A stretch of DNA of 64,000 nucleotides from Prochlorococcus marinus CUG1438 (GTDB taxonomy: Bacteria; Cyanobacteriota; Cyanobacteriia; PCC-6307; Cyanobiaceae): the NCBI GenBank assembly GCA_017644325.1, contig JAEPLS010000001.1:1-64000 (forward strand). Reading direction: 5' to 3'. The position numbers and the translations under genes were made by a program. This document shows, one piece after another, positions 35,548-44,488 of the stretch (positions are counted from its first letter, which is position 1; every line of letters begins with the position of its first letter). The notes below the pieces were generated by a model. It made no database searches and was not told the DNA's origin. It was given only the letters and a program-made list of their open reading frames with translations.

Positions 35548-36723
35548 ATGAGAAATAATCTAAGAGATCAAATACCCGCATTAAAAAATAAGTATTATTT
35601 CAACTATGGTGGTCAAGGACCATTACCAAAATCTTCTCTAGAAGCAATAGTTAAAACTTGGGAAACCATCCAAGATTTAGGACCATTTACCAATGATATG
35701 TGGCCTTTTATTTACAAAGAAATATTGACCACAAAAAGAATCATTGCGCAAAAATTAGGTGTCAATTCAAAGAATATAGCTTTAACCGAAAATATCTCTT
35801 CCGGTATGATTTTGCCCTTTTGGGGAATAAAAGTAGAAGAGGGAGAAGAGTTGTTAATAAGTGACTGTGAACATCCTGGAGTAGTGGCTGCAAGTCGAGA
35901 ATTTTGCAGAAGAAATAAATTAATATTCAAAATTTTGCCAATCCAAAAAATTAAAAATCTAAATGACGAAAATATAATTTTAGAGATTTTGAAAAATCTA
36001 AATAGTAAGACTAAGATCCTAATTATTTCTCATATCTTATGGAACTTTGGATATAAAATTCCTTTAAAACAAATTTCTATCGAATTAAAAAAAAATCGAG
36101 AAAACTCTTATCTACTTGTTGATGGTGCTCAGACCTTTGGGCACATAAATATTGAAGAAGAAGTTCTTTATTCTGATTTATATTCAATAACCTCTCATAA
36201 GTGGGCATGTGGACCAGAAGGTCTTGGAGCAATTTATGTCTCAGATAAATTTATTCATGAAACAGATCCAACAATAATTGGTTGGAAATCATTAAAAAAA
36301 GAACAAGGAATCTATGAGCCTTCAGATAATCTTTTTCATAATGATGCAAGGAAATTTGAAGTAGCTACCTCTTGTATACCTTTACTTGCAGGGCTGCGTA
36401 ATTCTTTAGATCTTTTGGATAAAGACTGCCGTGAAAAAGATAAAACCAAAAACATAAAAAAATTAAGTGGAAAACTTTGGGATGAATTAAATCAATTAAA
36501 GGAAATTGAATTAGTTTTAGAAAAAAAATACTTAAATGGGATAGTTAGTTTTAATATCAAAAATATTAAAGATAAGGATAAATTTGTGAAGAAACTTGGA
36601 GAAAAGAAAATTTGGATTAGAGTTTTAGAAGATCCAAAATGGTTTAGAGCATGCGTACATCAAATTACTACAGAAGATGAGATTGATTTACTTTCTAAGG
36701 AAATTAGAAAAATTATAAATTAA
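35548..36723 (+). CDS. Class V aminotransferase-fold enzyme, cystine C-S lyase (C-DES)-like
   Basis: This 391-residue PLP enzyme matches from memory the Synechocystis C-DES protein, which releases cysteine persulfide from cystine and can help form Fe-S clusters. Shared blocks are YFNYGGQGPLP, ISDCEHPGV with the ring-stacking His109, IISHILWNFGYKIPL, VDGAQ with the PLP Asp192, SHKWACGPEGLGAIY with the PLP Lys218, and KFEVATSCIP. It lacks the mobile active-site Cys loop of IscS/SufS. It may work with the ArsM-like gene upstream only in the sense of sharing a transcript. Confidence 0.82.
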   Translation: MRNNLRDQIPALKNKYYFNYGGQGPLPKSSLEAIVKTWETIQDLGPFTNDMWPFIYKEILTTKRIIAQKLGVNSKNIALTENISSGMILPFWGIKVEEGEELLISDCEHPGVVAASREFCRRNKLIFKILPIQKIKNLNDENIILEILKNLNSKTKILIISHILWNFGYKIPLKQISIELKKNRENSYLLVDGAQTFGHINIEEEVLYSDLYSITSHKWACGPEGLGAIYVSDKFIHETDPTIIGWKSLKKEQGIYEPSDNLFHNDARKFEVATSCIPLLAGLRNSLDLLDKDCREKDKTKNIKKLSGKLWDELNQLKEIELVLEKKYLNGIVSFNIKNIKDKDKFVKKLGEKKIWIRVLEDPKWFRACVHQITTEDEIDLLSKEIRKIIN

Positions 36724-36800
36724 ATAATTAGAAATTTTTTTGATGAAAAGCACTTGCATTTCAAGAAAATAAAGAGAATATAAAGAAAATGATAATTTAA

Positions 36801-36980
36801 ATGGAATCAATTAAACCTCCCAAAAGAATTATTAAGAAACAGCTTAAAAATGTTAATAAAGCAATTATTGAAATTGCAGAAATGAAATTTAAAAATATTG
36901 AAGAAAAAGAAGAAAAATTAGATGCGCTTGTTTTTTTAAAGAATCAAATATTGAGGAAGGCCGAGAAGTTAGAAATTTAA
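36801..36980 (+). CDS. Small charged coiled-coil-like protein (59 aa)
   Basis: An ATG at 36801 opens a 59-codon frame rich in Lys and Glu with regular hydrophobic spacing (NKAIIEIAEMKFKNIEEKEE, then VFLKNQILRKAEKLEI), suggesting one long helix or coiled coil. It is too short to place in a family. It lies 77 bases after the C-S lyase-like gene on the same strand. Coding status rests on the heptad-like pattern only. Confidence 0.5.
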   Translation: MESIKPPKRIIKKQLKNVNKAIIEIAEMKFKNIEEKEEKLDALVFLKNQILRKAEKLEI

Positions 36981-37127
36981 TAACTAAATAATTTAAAAAA
37001 AAGTTATCTTTAAATAATAAATTTATTTTTTTCTTAATAACTTCTTAACTCAATAATCTTAGATTTTGTATGTCTTCATTATTTTATGCCTTGAATATTG
37101 AAGACAATCATATAAAAAAAATTTATT

Positions 37128-37832
37128 TTACCAAGGAATCTCTGAGCTGTCCCATGCAATAAATTTTCCACTAGATGCTGGATTTTGATTTTTAATAATA
37201 TTGATCAAAAATTGAGATGATTTTTCTTTACTAAATAATTTATGTTCTGGAACAAATTTATGAAAAGGTCTAGATAGATCAGTATCTACTGTCCCTGGAT
37301 GAAGCAATGTAATAGTAGCCTTTGGGAAACGTCTAGCCCATTCAATACTTAAAGACTTAAAAAACTGATTTTGCGCAGATTTTGCAGCTCTATATGAATA
37401 CCAACCTCCAGTTTGATTATCTGCAATGCTGCCCACTCTTGCACTTATACTTGCAAAATTAAAATAAGAATCTTTTGGTATAAATTCTTCAATAGTTTTA
37501 GCTAATAAAATAGGAGAAAAAGCATTTATTGAAAAACTTTCCATCATATTTTTTTTATCAAGATGTTGTAATCTTTTTTCTGGCTGAAGAGAATCACTAT
37601 GAAGTCTACCTGTAGCATTAACAACTAACCTTAATTTTGAAGGGTGATTTGATATTTTATTTTTCAACTGCAAAAGGGATTCAGAATCCTCTATATCTAA
37701 TTCCCAAAAAGAATTAAATTCACTATTTCTTCCACACAAAACAACATCTAAATCTTTTTCACTTTCATGCAGATCATTAGCTAGTTGTGTTCCAATTCCA
37801 CCTGCGCCTACAACTAAGGCTAAGCCTTTCAT
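37128..37832 (-). CDS. Short-chain dehydrogenase/reductase family protein
   Basis: This 234-residue SDR has the N-terminal NAD(P)-binding LVVGAGGIGTQLA, NATGRLHS at the NNAG position, and the catalytic YxxxK in YRAAKSAQNQFFK with the preceding Ser in NFASISARVGS. The C-terminal HPGTVDTDLSRPF resembles CsgA-type SDRs. Substrate is unknown. It stands leftward, downstream of murE by 81 bases, and may be in the same transcript. Confidence 0.85.
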   Translation of the reverse strand: MKGLALVVGAGGIGTQLANDLHESEKDLDVVLCGRNSEFNSFWELDIEDSESLLQLKNKISNHPSKLRLVVNATGRLHSDSLQPEKRLQHLDKKNMMESFSINAFSPILLAKTIEEFIPKDSYFNFASISARVGSIADNQTGGWYSYRAAKSAQNQFFKSLSIEWARRFPKATITLLHPGTVDTDLSRPFHKFVPEHKLFSKEKSSQFLINIIKNQNPASSGKFIAWDSSEIPW

Positions 37833-37913
37833 TTTATTAAAAGTAACTTGTTTGATTCTAAGAAACTTTTCTTGTGATTTGCGTAAATATCTTTCTTATT
37901 TGAGTAGGAATTT

Positions 37914-39449
37914 TTATTGAGATTTACTTTTTTCTTTTAATAATTTATAAGCTATCTTTCTATCATCAAAATTAATAACTTTATCATTGAGAATCTGGTA
38001 GTCTTCATGTCCTTTCCCTGCAATTAAAACAATATCTTCTTTATTGGCAAATTTAATAGATTCATTTATTGCTTTAAATCTATCAATTTCAATTATTATT
38101 TTTTCTCTTTTTTTTATACCCATCAAAATATCATTTACTATTTTTTGAGGTTCTTCTGATCTTGGATTATCTGAAGTTATAAAAAGTTGATCAGAAAACT
38201 CTTCAGCTATTGATCCCATTAAAGGCCTTTTAGTACGGTCTCGATCTCCGCCACAGCCAAAAACAGTTATTAGTTTCCCTTTACAAAGTTTTTTAATTGA
38301 TTGCAAAACTTTTTTTAATCCATCAGGAGTGTGGGCATAATCAACAATTACAGTTGGAAGAGATCTTGAAGCGTCATTGTTATCGATTTGTATTTTCTCC
38401 ATTCTCCCAGGAGCACCAGGGAAAGATTGAATTAACTTTGATAGATCTTTTAAAGAAAAATTTAGTTTATACAAAATTGTTATTGCTTGAATTGCATTCA
38501 TTAAATTAAATTCACCGACAAGTGGAACAAAAAGTTGAATTTTTTCTCTAGGTGTATGAAAAATACAGGTGGAACCACTTTCAGTAAATTTTTTATCTGT
38601 TACGAAAAAACAATCATCATTTTCAAATTCACTGTCAGTAATCTTTGTGGAGACTAATGAAGATCTTTTTTCAAGATCAGATGATAATTTAGATATCCAA
38701 GGGTCATCATGATTTAATACACAAATTCCATCTTTTTCTTTTAAGTAAGGTGGGAAAAATAATTTTCTTTTTGTTTGAAAATATGATTCCATATCTGAGT
38801 GATAATCGAGATGATCTTGAGTTAAATTAGTAAAAATAGCCGCCTCAAATTCGCATCCTGATATCCTGTTTTGAGCAATAGAATGAGAACTTACCTCTAA
38901 TATCGCAAATTCAGATTCTGCCTCAACAGCAGCATTTAATTTCTTTTGAAGTTTATCGGCGAAATCAGTTGTATGAGAAGCCACTTCTGAAAAGCCAGGC
39001 CATCTATTGAGCAAGGTCCCAAATAATGCAGTTTTTTTCCCTAATTTTTTTAAAAGATATTCCAATAAAAAAGTAATTGTCGTTTTCCCATTTGTACCCG
39101 TAACACCAATAAGTTTAAGTTTTCTTGAAGGCCTATTCCAAAACTCAGCGACTATTTGACCAAAAATATAATTTAAATTATCCTCTATAACCAAAATCCT
39201 CTCTCGATCAATAGATCCAATTTGTTCTTTTGCCACAGACCCAATAATGGCAGCCTCTGCGCCATTTTCAATTGCCTCAATACAGTATTTTCCTCCATCA
39301 ACATTTAAACCAGGCATACCTAAAAATAAAGTTCCTTTTTGAACTTCTTTAGAGTTAAAAGAAATATTATTGATTTCATGATCGATTAAATCTAATGAAG
39401 GAATAATTCCTACCAAATTTAAAAGTTTATGTAATTTTATAGATCTCAT
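37914..39449 (-). CDS. murE: UDP-MurNAc-L-Ala-D-Glu:meso-diaminopimelate ligase
   Basis: This 511-residue Mur ligase adds meso-diaminopimelate to the peptidoglycan precursor. It has ATP motif GVTGTNGKTTITFLL, the substrate loop SHTTDF, HSIAQNRISG and DHLDYHSDMESY. The DNPRSEEP motif is the signature of meso-DAP-specific MurE. All motifs are intact and length is normal. The glutaredoxin-like gene lies 8 bases upstream. Confidence 0.95.
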   Translation of the reverse strand: MRSIKLHKLLNLVGIIPSLDLIDHEINNISFNSKEVQKGTLFLGMPGLNVDGGKYCIEAIENGAEAAIIGSVAKEQIGSIDRERILVIEDNLNYIFGQIVAEFWNRPSRKLKLIGVTGTNGKTTITFLLEYLLKKLGKKTALFGTLLNRWPGFSEVASHTTDFADKLQKKLNAAVEAESEFAILEVSSHSIAQNRISGCEFEAAIFTNLTQDHLDYHSDMESYFQTKRKLFFPPYLKEKDGICVLNHDDPWISKLSSDLEKRSSLVSTKITDSEFENDDCFFVTDKKFTESGSTCIFHTPREKIQLFVPLVGEFNLMNAIQAITILYKLNFSLKDLSKLIQSFPGAPGRMEKIQIDNNDASRSLPTVIVDYAHTPDGLKKVLQSIKKLCKGKLITVFGCGGDRDRTKRPLMGSIAEEFSDQLFITSDNPRSEEPQKIVNDILMGIKKREKIIIEIDRFKAINESIKFANKEDIVLIAGKGHEDYQILNDKVINFDDRKIAYKLLKEKSKSQ

Positions 39450-39457
39450 ATAAAAAA

Positions 39458-39760
39458 TTATTTCTCCAGAATGGTACTAATATTTTTTTGAAACCAATTC
39501 TTTAATTGATCATCTTTTAATCTTGGAGAAATGCGAGGCAATTCTATAATCTCCTCTGACCTAATTCCTTCAACAGCAATAACAGGAACTTCATAATCAT
39601 ATTTTTTATATTTATCTTTATATAAATCGACCCTATCAATATCAATTTCCTTAAGCTCCTCAAGATTAGGGAATAACTCATTAAGATTTATTTTTGCTAG
39701 TTTGTTTTTTAATGAATCACATAGGCAACATCCCTGCCTAACAAAAATAAATATTTTCAT
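39458..39760 (-). CDS. Glutaredoxin-like (DUF836) protein
   Basis: This 100-residue thioredoxin-fold protein has RQGCCLCDSLKNKL at the active-site position (CCLC) and YEVPVIAVEGI with the cis-Pro, then a short C-terminal helix. These are DUF836/glutaredoxin-like features. Which thiol system it serves is unknown. It is packed between yidD and murE, 4 and 8 bases away. Confidence 0.8.
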   Translation of the reverse strand: MKIFIFVRQGCCLCDSLKNKLAKINLNELFPNLEELKEIDIDRVDLYKDKYKKYDYEVPVIAVEGIRSEEIIELPRISPRLKDDQLKNWFQKNISTILEK

Positions 39761-39764
39761 TCAT

Positions 39765-40001
39765 TTAGTCAGGCACAGGGTCACATCCACAGGGAGTTAA
39801 AGGATGACATCTGCTTAATCTTCTTAAAGTTAACCACCCTCCCTTCCAAGGTCCATGTCTAGTAATTGCCTCATATCCATAAGAGCTGCAACTTGGAATA
39901 AATCTGCATCTTGGTCCAAAAAAAGGAGAAAACCACTTTTGATAAAACGAAATCATCAAAAGAAGTACAGAAGTAATTGATTTATTAATAGTTTTGAACA
40001 C
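39765..40001 (-). CDS. yidD: Membrane protein insertion efficiency factor YidD
   Basis: This 78-residue protein has YQKWFSPFFGPRCRFIPSCSSYGYEAI and a C-terminal LRRLSRCHPLTPCGCDPVPD. These are diagnostic of YidD, which assists Sec/YidC membrane protein insertion. Start is GTG at 40001. It is the first gene of a leftward group yidD, Grx-like, murE, SDR and diverges from rpsD. Confidence 0.93.
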   Translation of the reverse strand: MFKTINKSITSVLLLMISFYQKWFSPFFGPRCRFIPSCSSYGYEAITRHGPWKGGWLTLRRLSRCHPLTPCGCDPVPD

Positions 40002-40096
40002 TTTAATGATGTAAAATAATAACTCAGTAGTAATTTAGTTTAATTGAATTTAATCAATTAACCAATTTATTGCAATTTTCTATTTAATTTAAAATT

Positions 40097-40705
40097 ATGT
40101 CAAGATACCGCGGCCCCAGATTAAGGGTTACGCGTCGCTTGGGAGAACTACCAGGTCTCACCAGGAAAGCTTCAAAGAAGTCTAATCCTCCAGGTCAGCA
40201 CGGCCAAGCCCGTCGCAAGCGATCAGAATATGCAATTCGTCTAGAAGAAAAGCAGAAACTTAGGTTTAATTATGGAGTTTCTGAAAAACAACTAGTCCGT
40301 TATGTAAAAAAAGCTAGAGCTCAAGAAGGATCTACAGGAACTAACCTACTAAGACTTTTAGAAAACAGACTTGATAATGTTTGTTTTAGATTAGGTTTTG
40401 GAGGTACCATTCCAGGCTCAAGACAATTAGTAAATCATGGCCATGTAACCGTTAATGGTAAGGTTCTCGATATTGCTGGTTATCAATGCAAATCAGGAGA
40501 TGTAATCGGAATTAAAGAAAACAAAGCAAGCAAAAAACTTGTAGAAGGTAATATAGAATTCCCTGGTTTAGCAAATGTCCCACCTCATCTTGATTTAGAC
40601 AAACCTAAATTAACGGGAAAAATAAATGGTAAATGCGATAGAGAGTGGGTGGCTCTTGAAATAAACGAACTACTAGTTGTTGAATATTATTCAAGAAAAG
40701 TTTAA
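40097..40705 (+). CDS. rpsD: 30S ribosomal protein S4
   Basis: This 202-residue primary rRNA-binding protein of the small subunit begins [16 protein letters not shown], with the S4 domain [35 protein letters not shown] in the middle, in pieces typical of cyanobacteria. It ends in IENELLV-like [17 protein letters not shown]. Codon use includes more CGT/CGC than neighbours, as expected for a highly expressed gene. A terminator-like hairpin follows. Confidence 0.97.
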   Translation: MSRYRGPRLRVTRRLGELPGLTRKASKKSNPPGQHGQARRKRSEYAIRLEEKQKLRFNYGVSEKQLVRYVKKARAQEGSTGTNLLRLLENRLDNVCFRLGFGGTIPGSRQLVNHGHVTVNGKVLDIAGYQCKSGDVIGIKENKASKKLVEGNIEFPGLANVPPHLDLDKPKLTGKINGKCDREWVALEINELLVVEYYSRKV

Positions 40706-40725
40706 TACTACTTTTCTTTGGATTA

Positions 40726-40755
40726 TTAAATCTCTTTTAAAAATGAGAGATTTAA
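40726..40755 (+). terminator. Hairpin terminator after rpsD
   Basis: TTAAATCTCT at 40726-40735 pairs perfectly with AGAGATTTAA at 40746-40755 around a 10-base loop. A T-rich stretch follows. The position, 20 bases past rpsD, fits a transcription terminator. Confidence 0.6.
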
Positions 40756-40778
40756 TTTAATTCTTATTTTTAAAAATA

Positions 40779-41942
40779 ATGGGAAATAAGGAAAATAATA
40801 TAAAAAAGCCAGGTTTTAAGACCTTATCTATTCACCATGGGGAAACATTTGCAGAAGACACTGGATGCGTTATGCCTCCTATTTTTTCTACATCTACTTT
40901 TAAACATGGAAATAAAGATAATTTCGACTACACAAGATCAGGCAATCCAAACTTTAGAATTCTAGAAAGCGTCCTTAAATCAATTGAAGATTCTAAATAC
41001 TGTACAGTTTTTGGATCTGGCATTAGCGCGGTAACTGCAATTTCATCAACCCTAAAATCAGGTGACAAGATACTCTGCGAGTCAAATCTCTATGGTTGTA
41101 CAGTGAGGATGTTCGAAAAAGTTTTCAAGAAATTTGGATTAGAAGTTTTATACACAGATTTTACAAATGAAAATAATATCAAAAAGATTTCATACTTCGA
41201 GCCAACCTTGATATGGCTAGAAAGTCCAACTAATCCACTTTTGAAGGTACTTGATATTAAGGCGATTTGTGATGAAGCGAATAAACTACAAATCCCAGTA
41301 GTTGTGGACAACACTTTTTCAACGGCACTTATTCAAAAACCATTGGACCTTGGTGCGACACTATCACTCTTAAGCACAACAAAATTCATTAATGGACATA
41401 GTGATGCACTTGGTGGAGCAGTACTGACAAATAATGAGGTATGGAATAATAAGATGCTTTTCTCTCAAAAAGCTCTAGGGCTTCAACCATCTCCTTTTGA
41501 TAGTTGGCTCATTACGAGAGGAGTAAAAACTCTTCCTTTAAGAATCGAACAACAAACGCAAAGTGCAAAATTAATTTCTGAAGAATTAGAGAATCATAAA
41601 ATAATTAGTAAAGTAATTTATCCTTTTAATCAAAAACATCCGCAATTTAATTTAGCAAAATCGCAAATGAGATCTGGAGGTTCGATGATCACCATAAAAT
41701 TAAATCTTAAAAAAGAGGATACTTTTAAATTTTGCAAATCTCTCAAATATTTCTCGCTAGCAGAAAGCCTTGGAGGAGTTGAAAGTTTAATTTGTCACCC
41801 CGCAACAATGACTCATGCTTCTGTTGATGATGAAACAAAAAATCTTTTAGGGATAGATGATGCTCTTGTCAGATTATCGATTGGATGTGAAGATACAAAC
41901 GATTTAATCTCAGACATATTATTTGCTTTAAATAAATTCTGA
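40779..41942 (+). CDS. Cys/Met metabolism PLP enzyme (cystathionine gamma-synthase/lyase-like)
   Basis: This 387-residue Cys/Met-metabolism PLP enzyme has the opening FKTLSIHHGETFAEDTGCVM, MPPIFSTSTF, YTRSGNPNFRILE, FGSGISAVTA, LESPTNPLLKV, VVDNTFSTAL and the PLP lysine in LSTTKFINGHSDALGG. The family includes cystathionine gamma-synthase, beta- and gamma-lyase and methionine gamma-lyase. Motifs alone do not settle which. Context (a second family member and cysK next door) favours cysteine/methionine interconversion. The next gene starts four bases later. Confidence 0.82.
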   Translation: MGNKENNIKKPGFKTLSIHHGETFAEDTGCVMPPIFSTSTFKHGNKDNFDYTRSGNPNFRILESVLKSIEDSKYCTVFGSGISAVTAISSTLKSGDKILCESNLYGCTVRMFEKVFKKFGLEVLYTDFTNENNIKKISYFEPTLIWLESPTNPLLKVLDIKAICDEANKLQIPVVVDNTFSTALIQKPLDLGATLSLLSTTKFINGHSDALGGAVLTNNEVWNNKMLFSQKALGLQPSPFDSWLITRGVKTLPLRIEQQTQSAKLISEELENHKIISKVIYPFNQKHPQFNLAKSQMRSGGSMITIKLNLKKEDTFKFCKSLKYFSLAESLGGVESLICHPATMTHASVDDETKNLLGIDDALVRLSIGCEDTNDLISDILFALNKF

Positions 41943-41945
41943 AAA

Positions 41946-43415
41946 TTGAGAGATTTACTTAAAAACCCTATATGGAAAAATTCAGAGTTGGGATATTCTA
42001 TTCCTGATAGTATTCATGCTGTTTCTGTAGCATTACCAACTTGGAATGATGTAATAAATTACGAGGAAAAAAATCAAGAATGCATGAATTTATTGAAGTC
42101 CATTTACCCAAGATTCGGGCTCAACCCCATAGTGAAAAGATTATGCGAAAAAGTAAAAAAGGAAAATTACTACAACAATAAAAGTATCTGGCCATATCCG
42201 AATGAAAGCATAGCTTTTAAAGCCAAAAAATACATTGATAGAAATACTTCTGAACAATACTCATTAATTGAAAAAAGAGATAATTTAGCTCTCTTAATAA
42301 CTGAAAAAGAAGGAAGTATATATGCAAAATCTTTCTGGCAACACACTGGTCTTGGCATATCTTCAAGGGCTGCTGCTATAGAACTAGGTCTTGAAGATTG
42401 CCCTCCAAAATTTTACGTAACTGAATGTTCTCAAAGAATAAAAAATAGAATTTCTAAATCTACAAAAATTAACTCTAATGATATTCACTTAACTTCATCT
42501 GGAATGTCTGCATTGCATACATCATTAGAAATCATATATAAATTATTTCCAGCTAAACCAACACTCCAAATTGGTTTTCCATATGTAGATGTACTTAAAT
42601 TACCAATGAATATCTTTCATGGAGCAAAGTTAATTACAGAAGAAAATTGCGAGGATATTGAATTAGAAATCAAAAGCATAAATCCCTCAGCATTAATTAT
42701 TGAACTACCGAGTAATCCAATGCTCAAATGTGTAAATATTAAAAAAATTTCAAAAATAGCAAAAAAGTTAAATATTCCCTTAATTGTTGACGATACAATT
42801 GGTTCAAATTTAAATATAAATTCCCTAGAGTATGCAGATATAGCTTTTACTTCACTTACAAAAATTTTTTCAGGTAGTGGTGATATTCTTGCCGGATCAT
42901 TAATACTAAATCCAAAAAGCAAATGGATTGATCAATTTAGAAATGCATTAAACGAGATTAATCTTCCAATACTTTCCGATGGAGATACAGTTTATCTAGA
43001 GAAAGTTAGTAGAGATGTAAATCAAAGAGTTTTTGAACAAAATAGAGCATGTTTAGAATTAAAAAAAAGATTAGAGACCCATAGCGAGATTAAAAATATT
43101 TTCCATCCTGAAAATTGTCCAAATTTTAATTCTTTACTTACTTCTGATGGAGGATACGGTTGCTTATTATCATTTGAATTAAATGGAGGATTGAACAAAG
43201 CTAAGAAATTTTATGATTCTCTACAAGTATCTAAAGGACCAAGTTTAGGTACAAAATTTACTCTGGTTTGTCCTTATGTTTTACTAGCTCATTATGACGA
43301 GTTGGATTGGGCTGAAAGTTTTGGTATACCCTCGCACCTCATTAGAGTATCAGTTGGATTAGAAGACCAAGATCAATTATGGAAAAGCTTTTCTGAAGCA
43401 CTAAATAATTTCTAA
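41946..43415 (+). CDS. Large divergent cystathionine gamma-synthase-like PLP protein
   Basis: This 489-residue member of the Cys/Met PLP family is longer than usual (about 390) and divergent. It has an N-terminal extension including SIPDSIHAVSVALPTWNDVI and an inserted segment before the PLP core. The core shows HLTSSGMSALHTSL, IELPSNPMLKC, LIVDDTIGSNLN and the PLP-lysine motif SLTKIFSGSGDILAGS. The start is TTG at 41946, four bases after the previous stop. It may complement the shorter enzyme or have become a different activity such as C-S lyase; sequence alone cannot say. Confidence 0.75.
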   Translation: MRDLLKNPIWKNSELGYSIPDSIHAVSVALPTWNDVINYEEKNQECMNLLKSIYPRFGLNPIVKRLCEKVKKENYYNNKSIWPYPNESIAFKAKKYIDRNTSEQYSLIEKRDNLALLITEKEGSIYAKSFWQHTGLGISSRAAAIELGLEDCPPKFYVTECSQRIKNRISKSTKINSNDIHLTSSGMSALHTSLEIIYKLFPAKPTLQIGFPYVDVLKLPMNIFHGAKLITEENCEDIELEIKSINPSALIIELPSNPMLKCVNIKKISKIAKKLNIPLIVDDTIGSNLNINSLEYADIAFTSLTKIFSGSGDILAGSLILNPKSKWIDQFRNALNEINLPILSDGDTVYLEKVSRDVNQRVFEQNRACLELKKRLETHSEIKNIFHPENCPNFNSLLTSDGGYGCLLSFELNGGLNKAKKFYDSLQVSKGPSLGTKFTLVCPYVLLAHYDELDWAESFGIPSHLIRVSVGLEDQDQLWKSFSEALNNF

Positions 43416-43499
43416 ATTCCTAGTATTTACCGTATAGAAACTTATATACTCTTTTTCTGAATAATAGTTAGTATTAATATATATTTTCTCAATATCTAA

Positions 43500-44486
43500 A
43501 TGGCAAAAATTTATGAGGACAACAGTTTTGCTATTGGAAACACTCCATTAGTAAAATTAAAATCAGTTACTAAAAATGCGAAAGCTACAGTACTTGCAAA
43601 AATTGAAGGTAGAAACCCCGCTTATAGTGTCAAATGCAGGATTGGCGCAAACATGATCTGGGATGCAGAGAAAAGTGGGAAACTTACAAAAGACAAAACT
43701 ATTGTTGAGCCAACTTCTGGAAATACAGGAATTGCTCTAGCTTTTACTGCTTCAGCAAGAGGTTATAAACTGATCCTTACAATGCCAGAATCCATGTCAA
43801 TTGAAAGAAGAAGGGTTATGGCAGTGTTGGGGGCTGAAATTGTTTTAACAGAGGCATCTAAAGGTATGCCTGGAGCAATAGCTAAGGCTAAAGAAATTGC
43901 AGAAAGTAATCCTTCTCAATATTTCATGCCAGGTCAGTTTGATAATCCAGCAAACCCTGAAATTCATTTCAAAACTACTGGACCAGAAATCTGGGATGAT
44001 TGCGATGGTGAAATTGATGTCCTAGTCGCAGGGGTTGGGACTGGCGGCACAATTACTGGGGTTTCAAGATACATCAAGCAAGAGAAAGGCAAAAATATTA
44101 CTTCTGTAGCTGTAGAACCCTCACATAGTCCTGTTATTACGCAGACATTGAATGGTGAAGAGGTTAAATCCGGACCACATAAAATCCAAGGGATTGGAGC
44201 AGGATTTATTCCTAAGAACCTTGACTTATCAATTGTTGACAAGGTTGAACAAGTAACAAATGACGAATCAATAGAGATGGCTCTTAGATTAGCTAAAGAG
44301 GAAGGTCTATTAGTAGGAATATCTTGTGGCGCTGCTGCTGCTGCTGCTGTTAGATTAGCTGAACAAGATGAATATGCTGGGAAAACAATTGTAGTTGTTC
44401 TACCTGATTTAGCAGAGAGGTATTTATCATCAATTATGTTTACTGAAGTTCCAAGCGGAATTATTCAAGAACCAGTCAAAGCCTAA
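43500..44486 (+). CDS. cysK: O-acetylserine sulfhydrylase (cysteine synthase A)
   Basis: CysK makes cysteine from O-acetylserine and sulfide. The 328-residue protein has the PLP lysine in [16 protein letters not shown], the substrate loop [27 protein letters not shown] and [14 protein letters not shown]. The sequence, including [15 protein letters not shown] and [11 protein letters not shown], is strikingly like E. coli CysK. It follows the two Cys/Met PLP genes in the same direction, consistent with a sulfur amino-acid cluster. Confidence 0.94.
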   Translation: MAKIYEDNSFAIGNTPLVKLKSVTKNAKATVLAKIEGRNPAYSVKCRIGANMIWDAEKSGKLTKDKTIVEPTSGNTGIALAFTASARGYKLILTMPESMSIERRRVMAVLGAEIVLTEASKGMPGAIAKAKEIAESNPSQYFMPGQFDNPANPEIHFKTTGPEIWDDCDGEIDVLVAGVGTGGTITGVSRYIKQEKGKNITSVAVEPSHSPVITQTLNGEEVKSGPHKIQGIGAGFIPKNLDLSIVDKVEQVTNDESIEMALRLAKEEGLLVGISCGAAAAAAVRLAEQDEYAGKTIVVVLPDLAERYLSSIMFTEVPSGIIQEPVKA

Positions 44487-44488
44487 AT

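Noticed and set aside
37077-37169. 30-codon plus-strand frame starting ATGTCTTCATT
   Set aside because: It runs into the 3' end of the SDR gene on the other strand and has no protein-like features.
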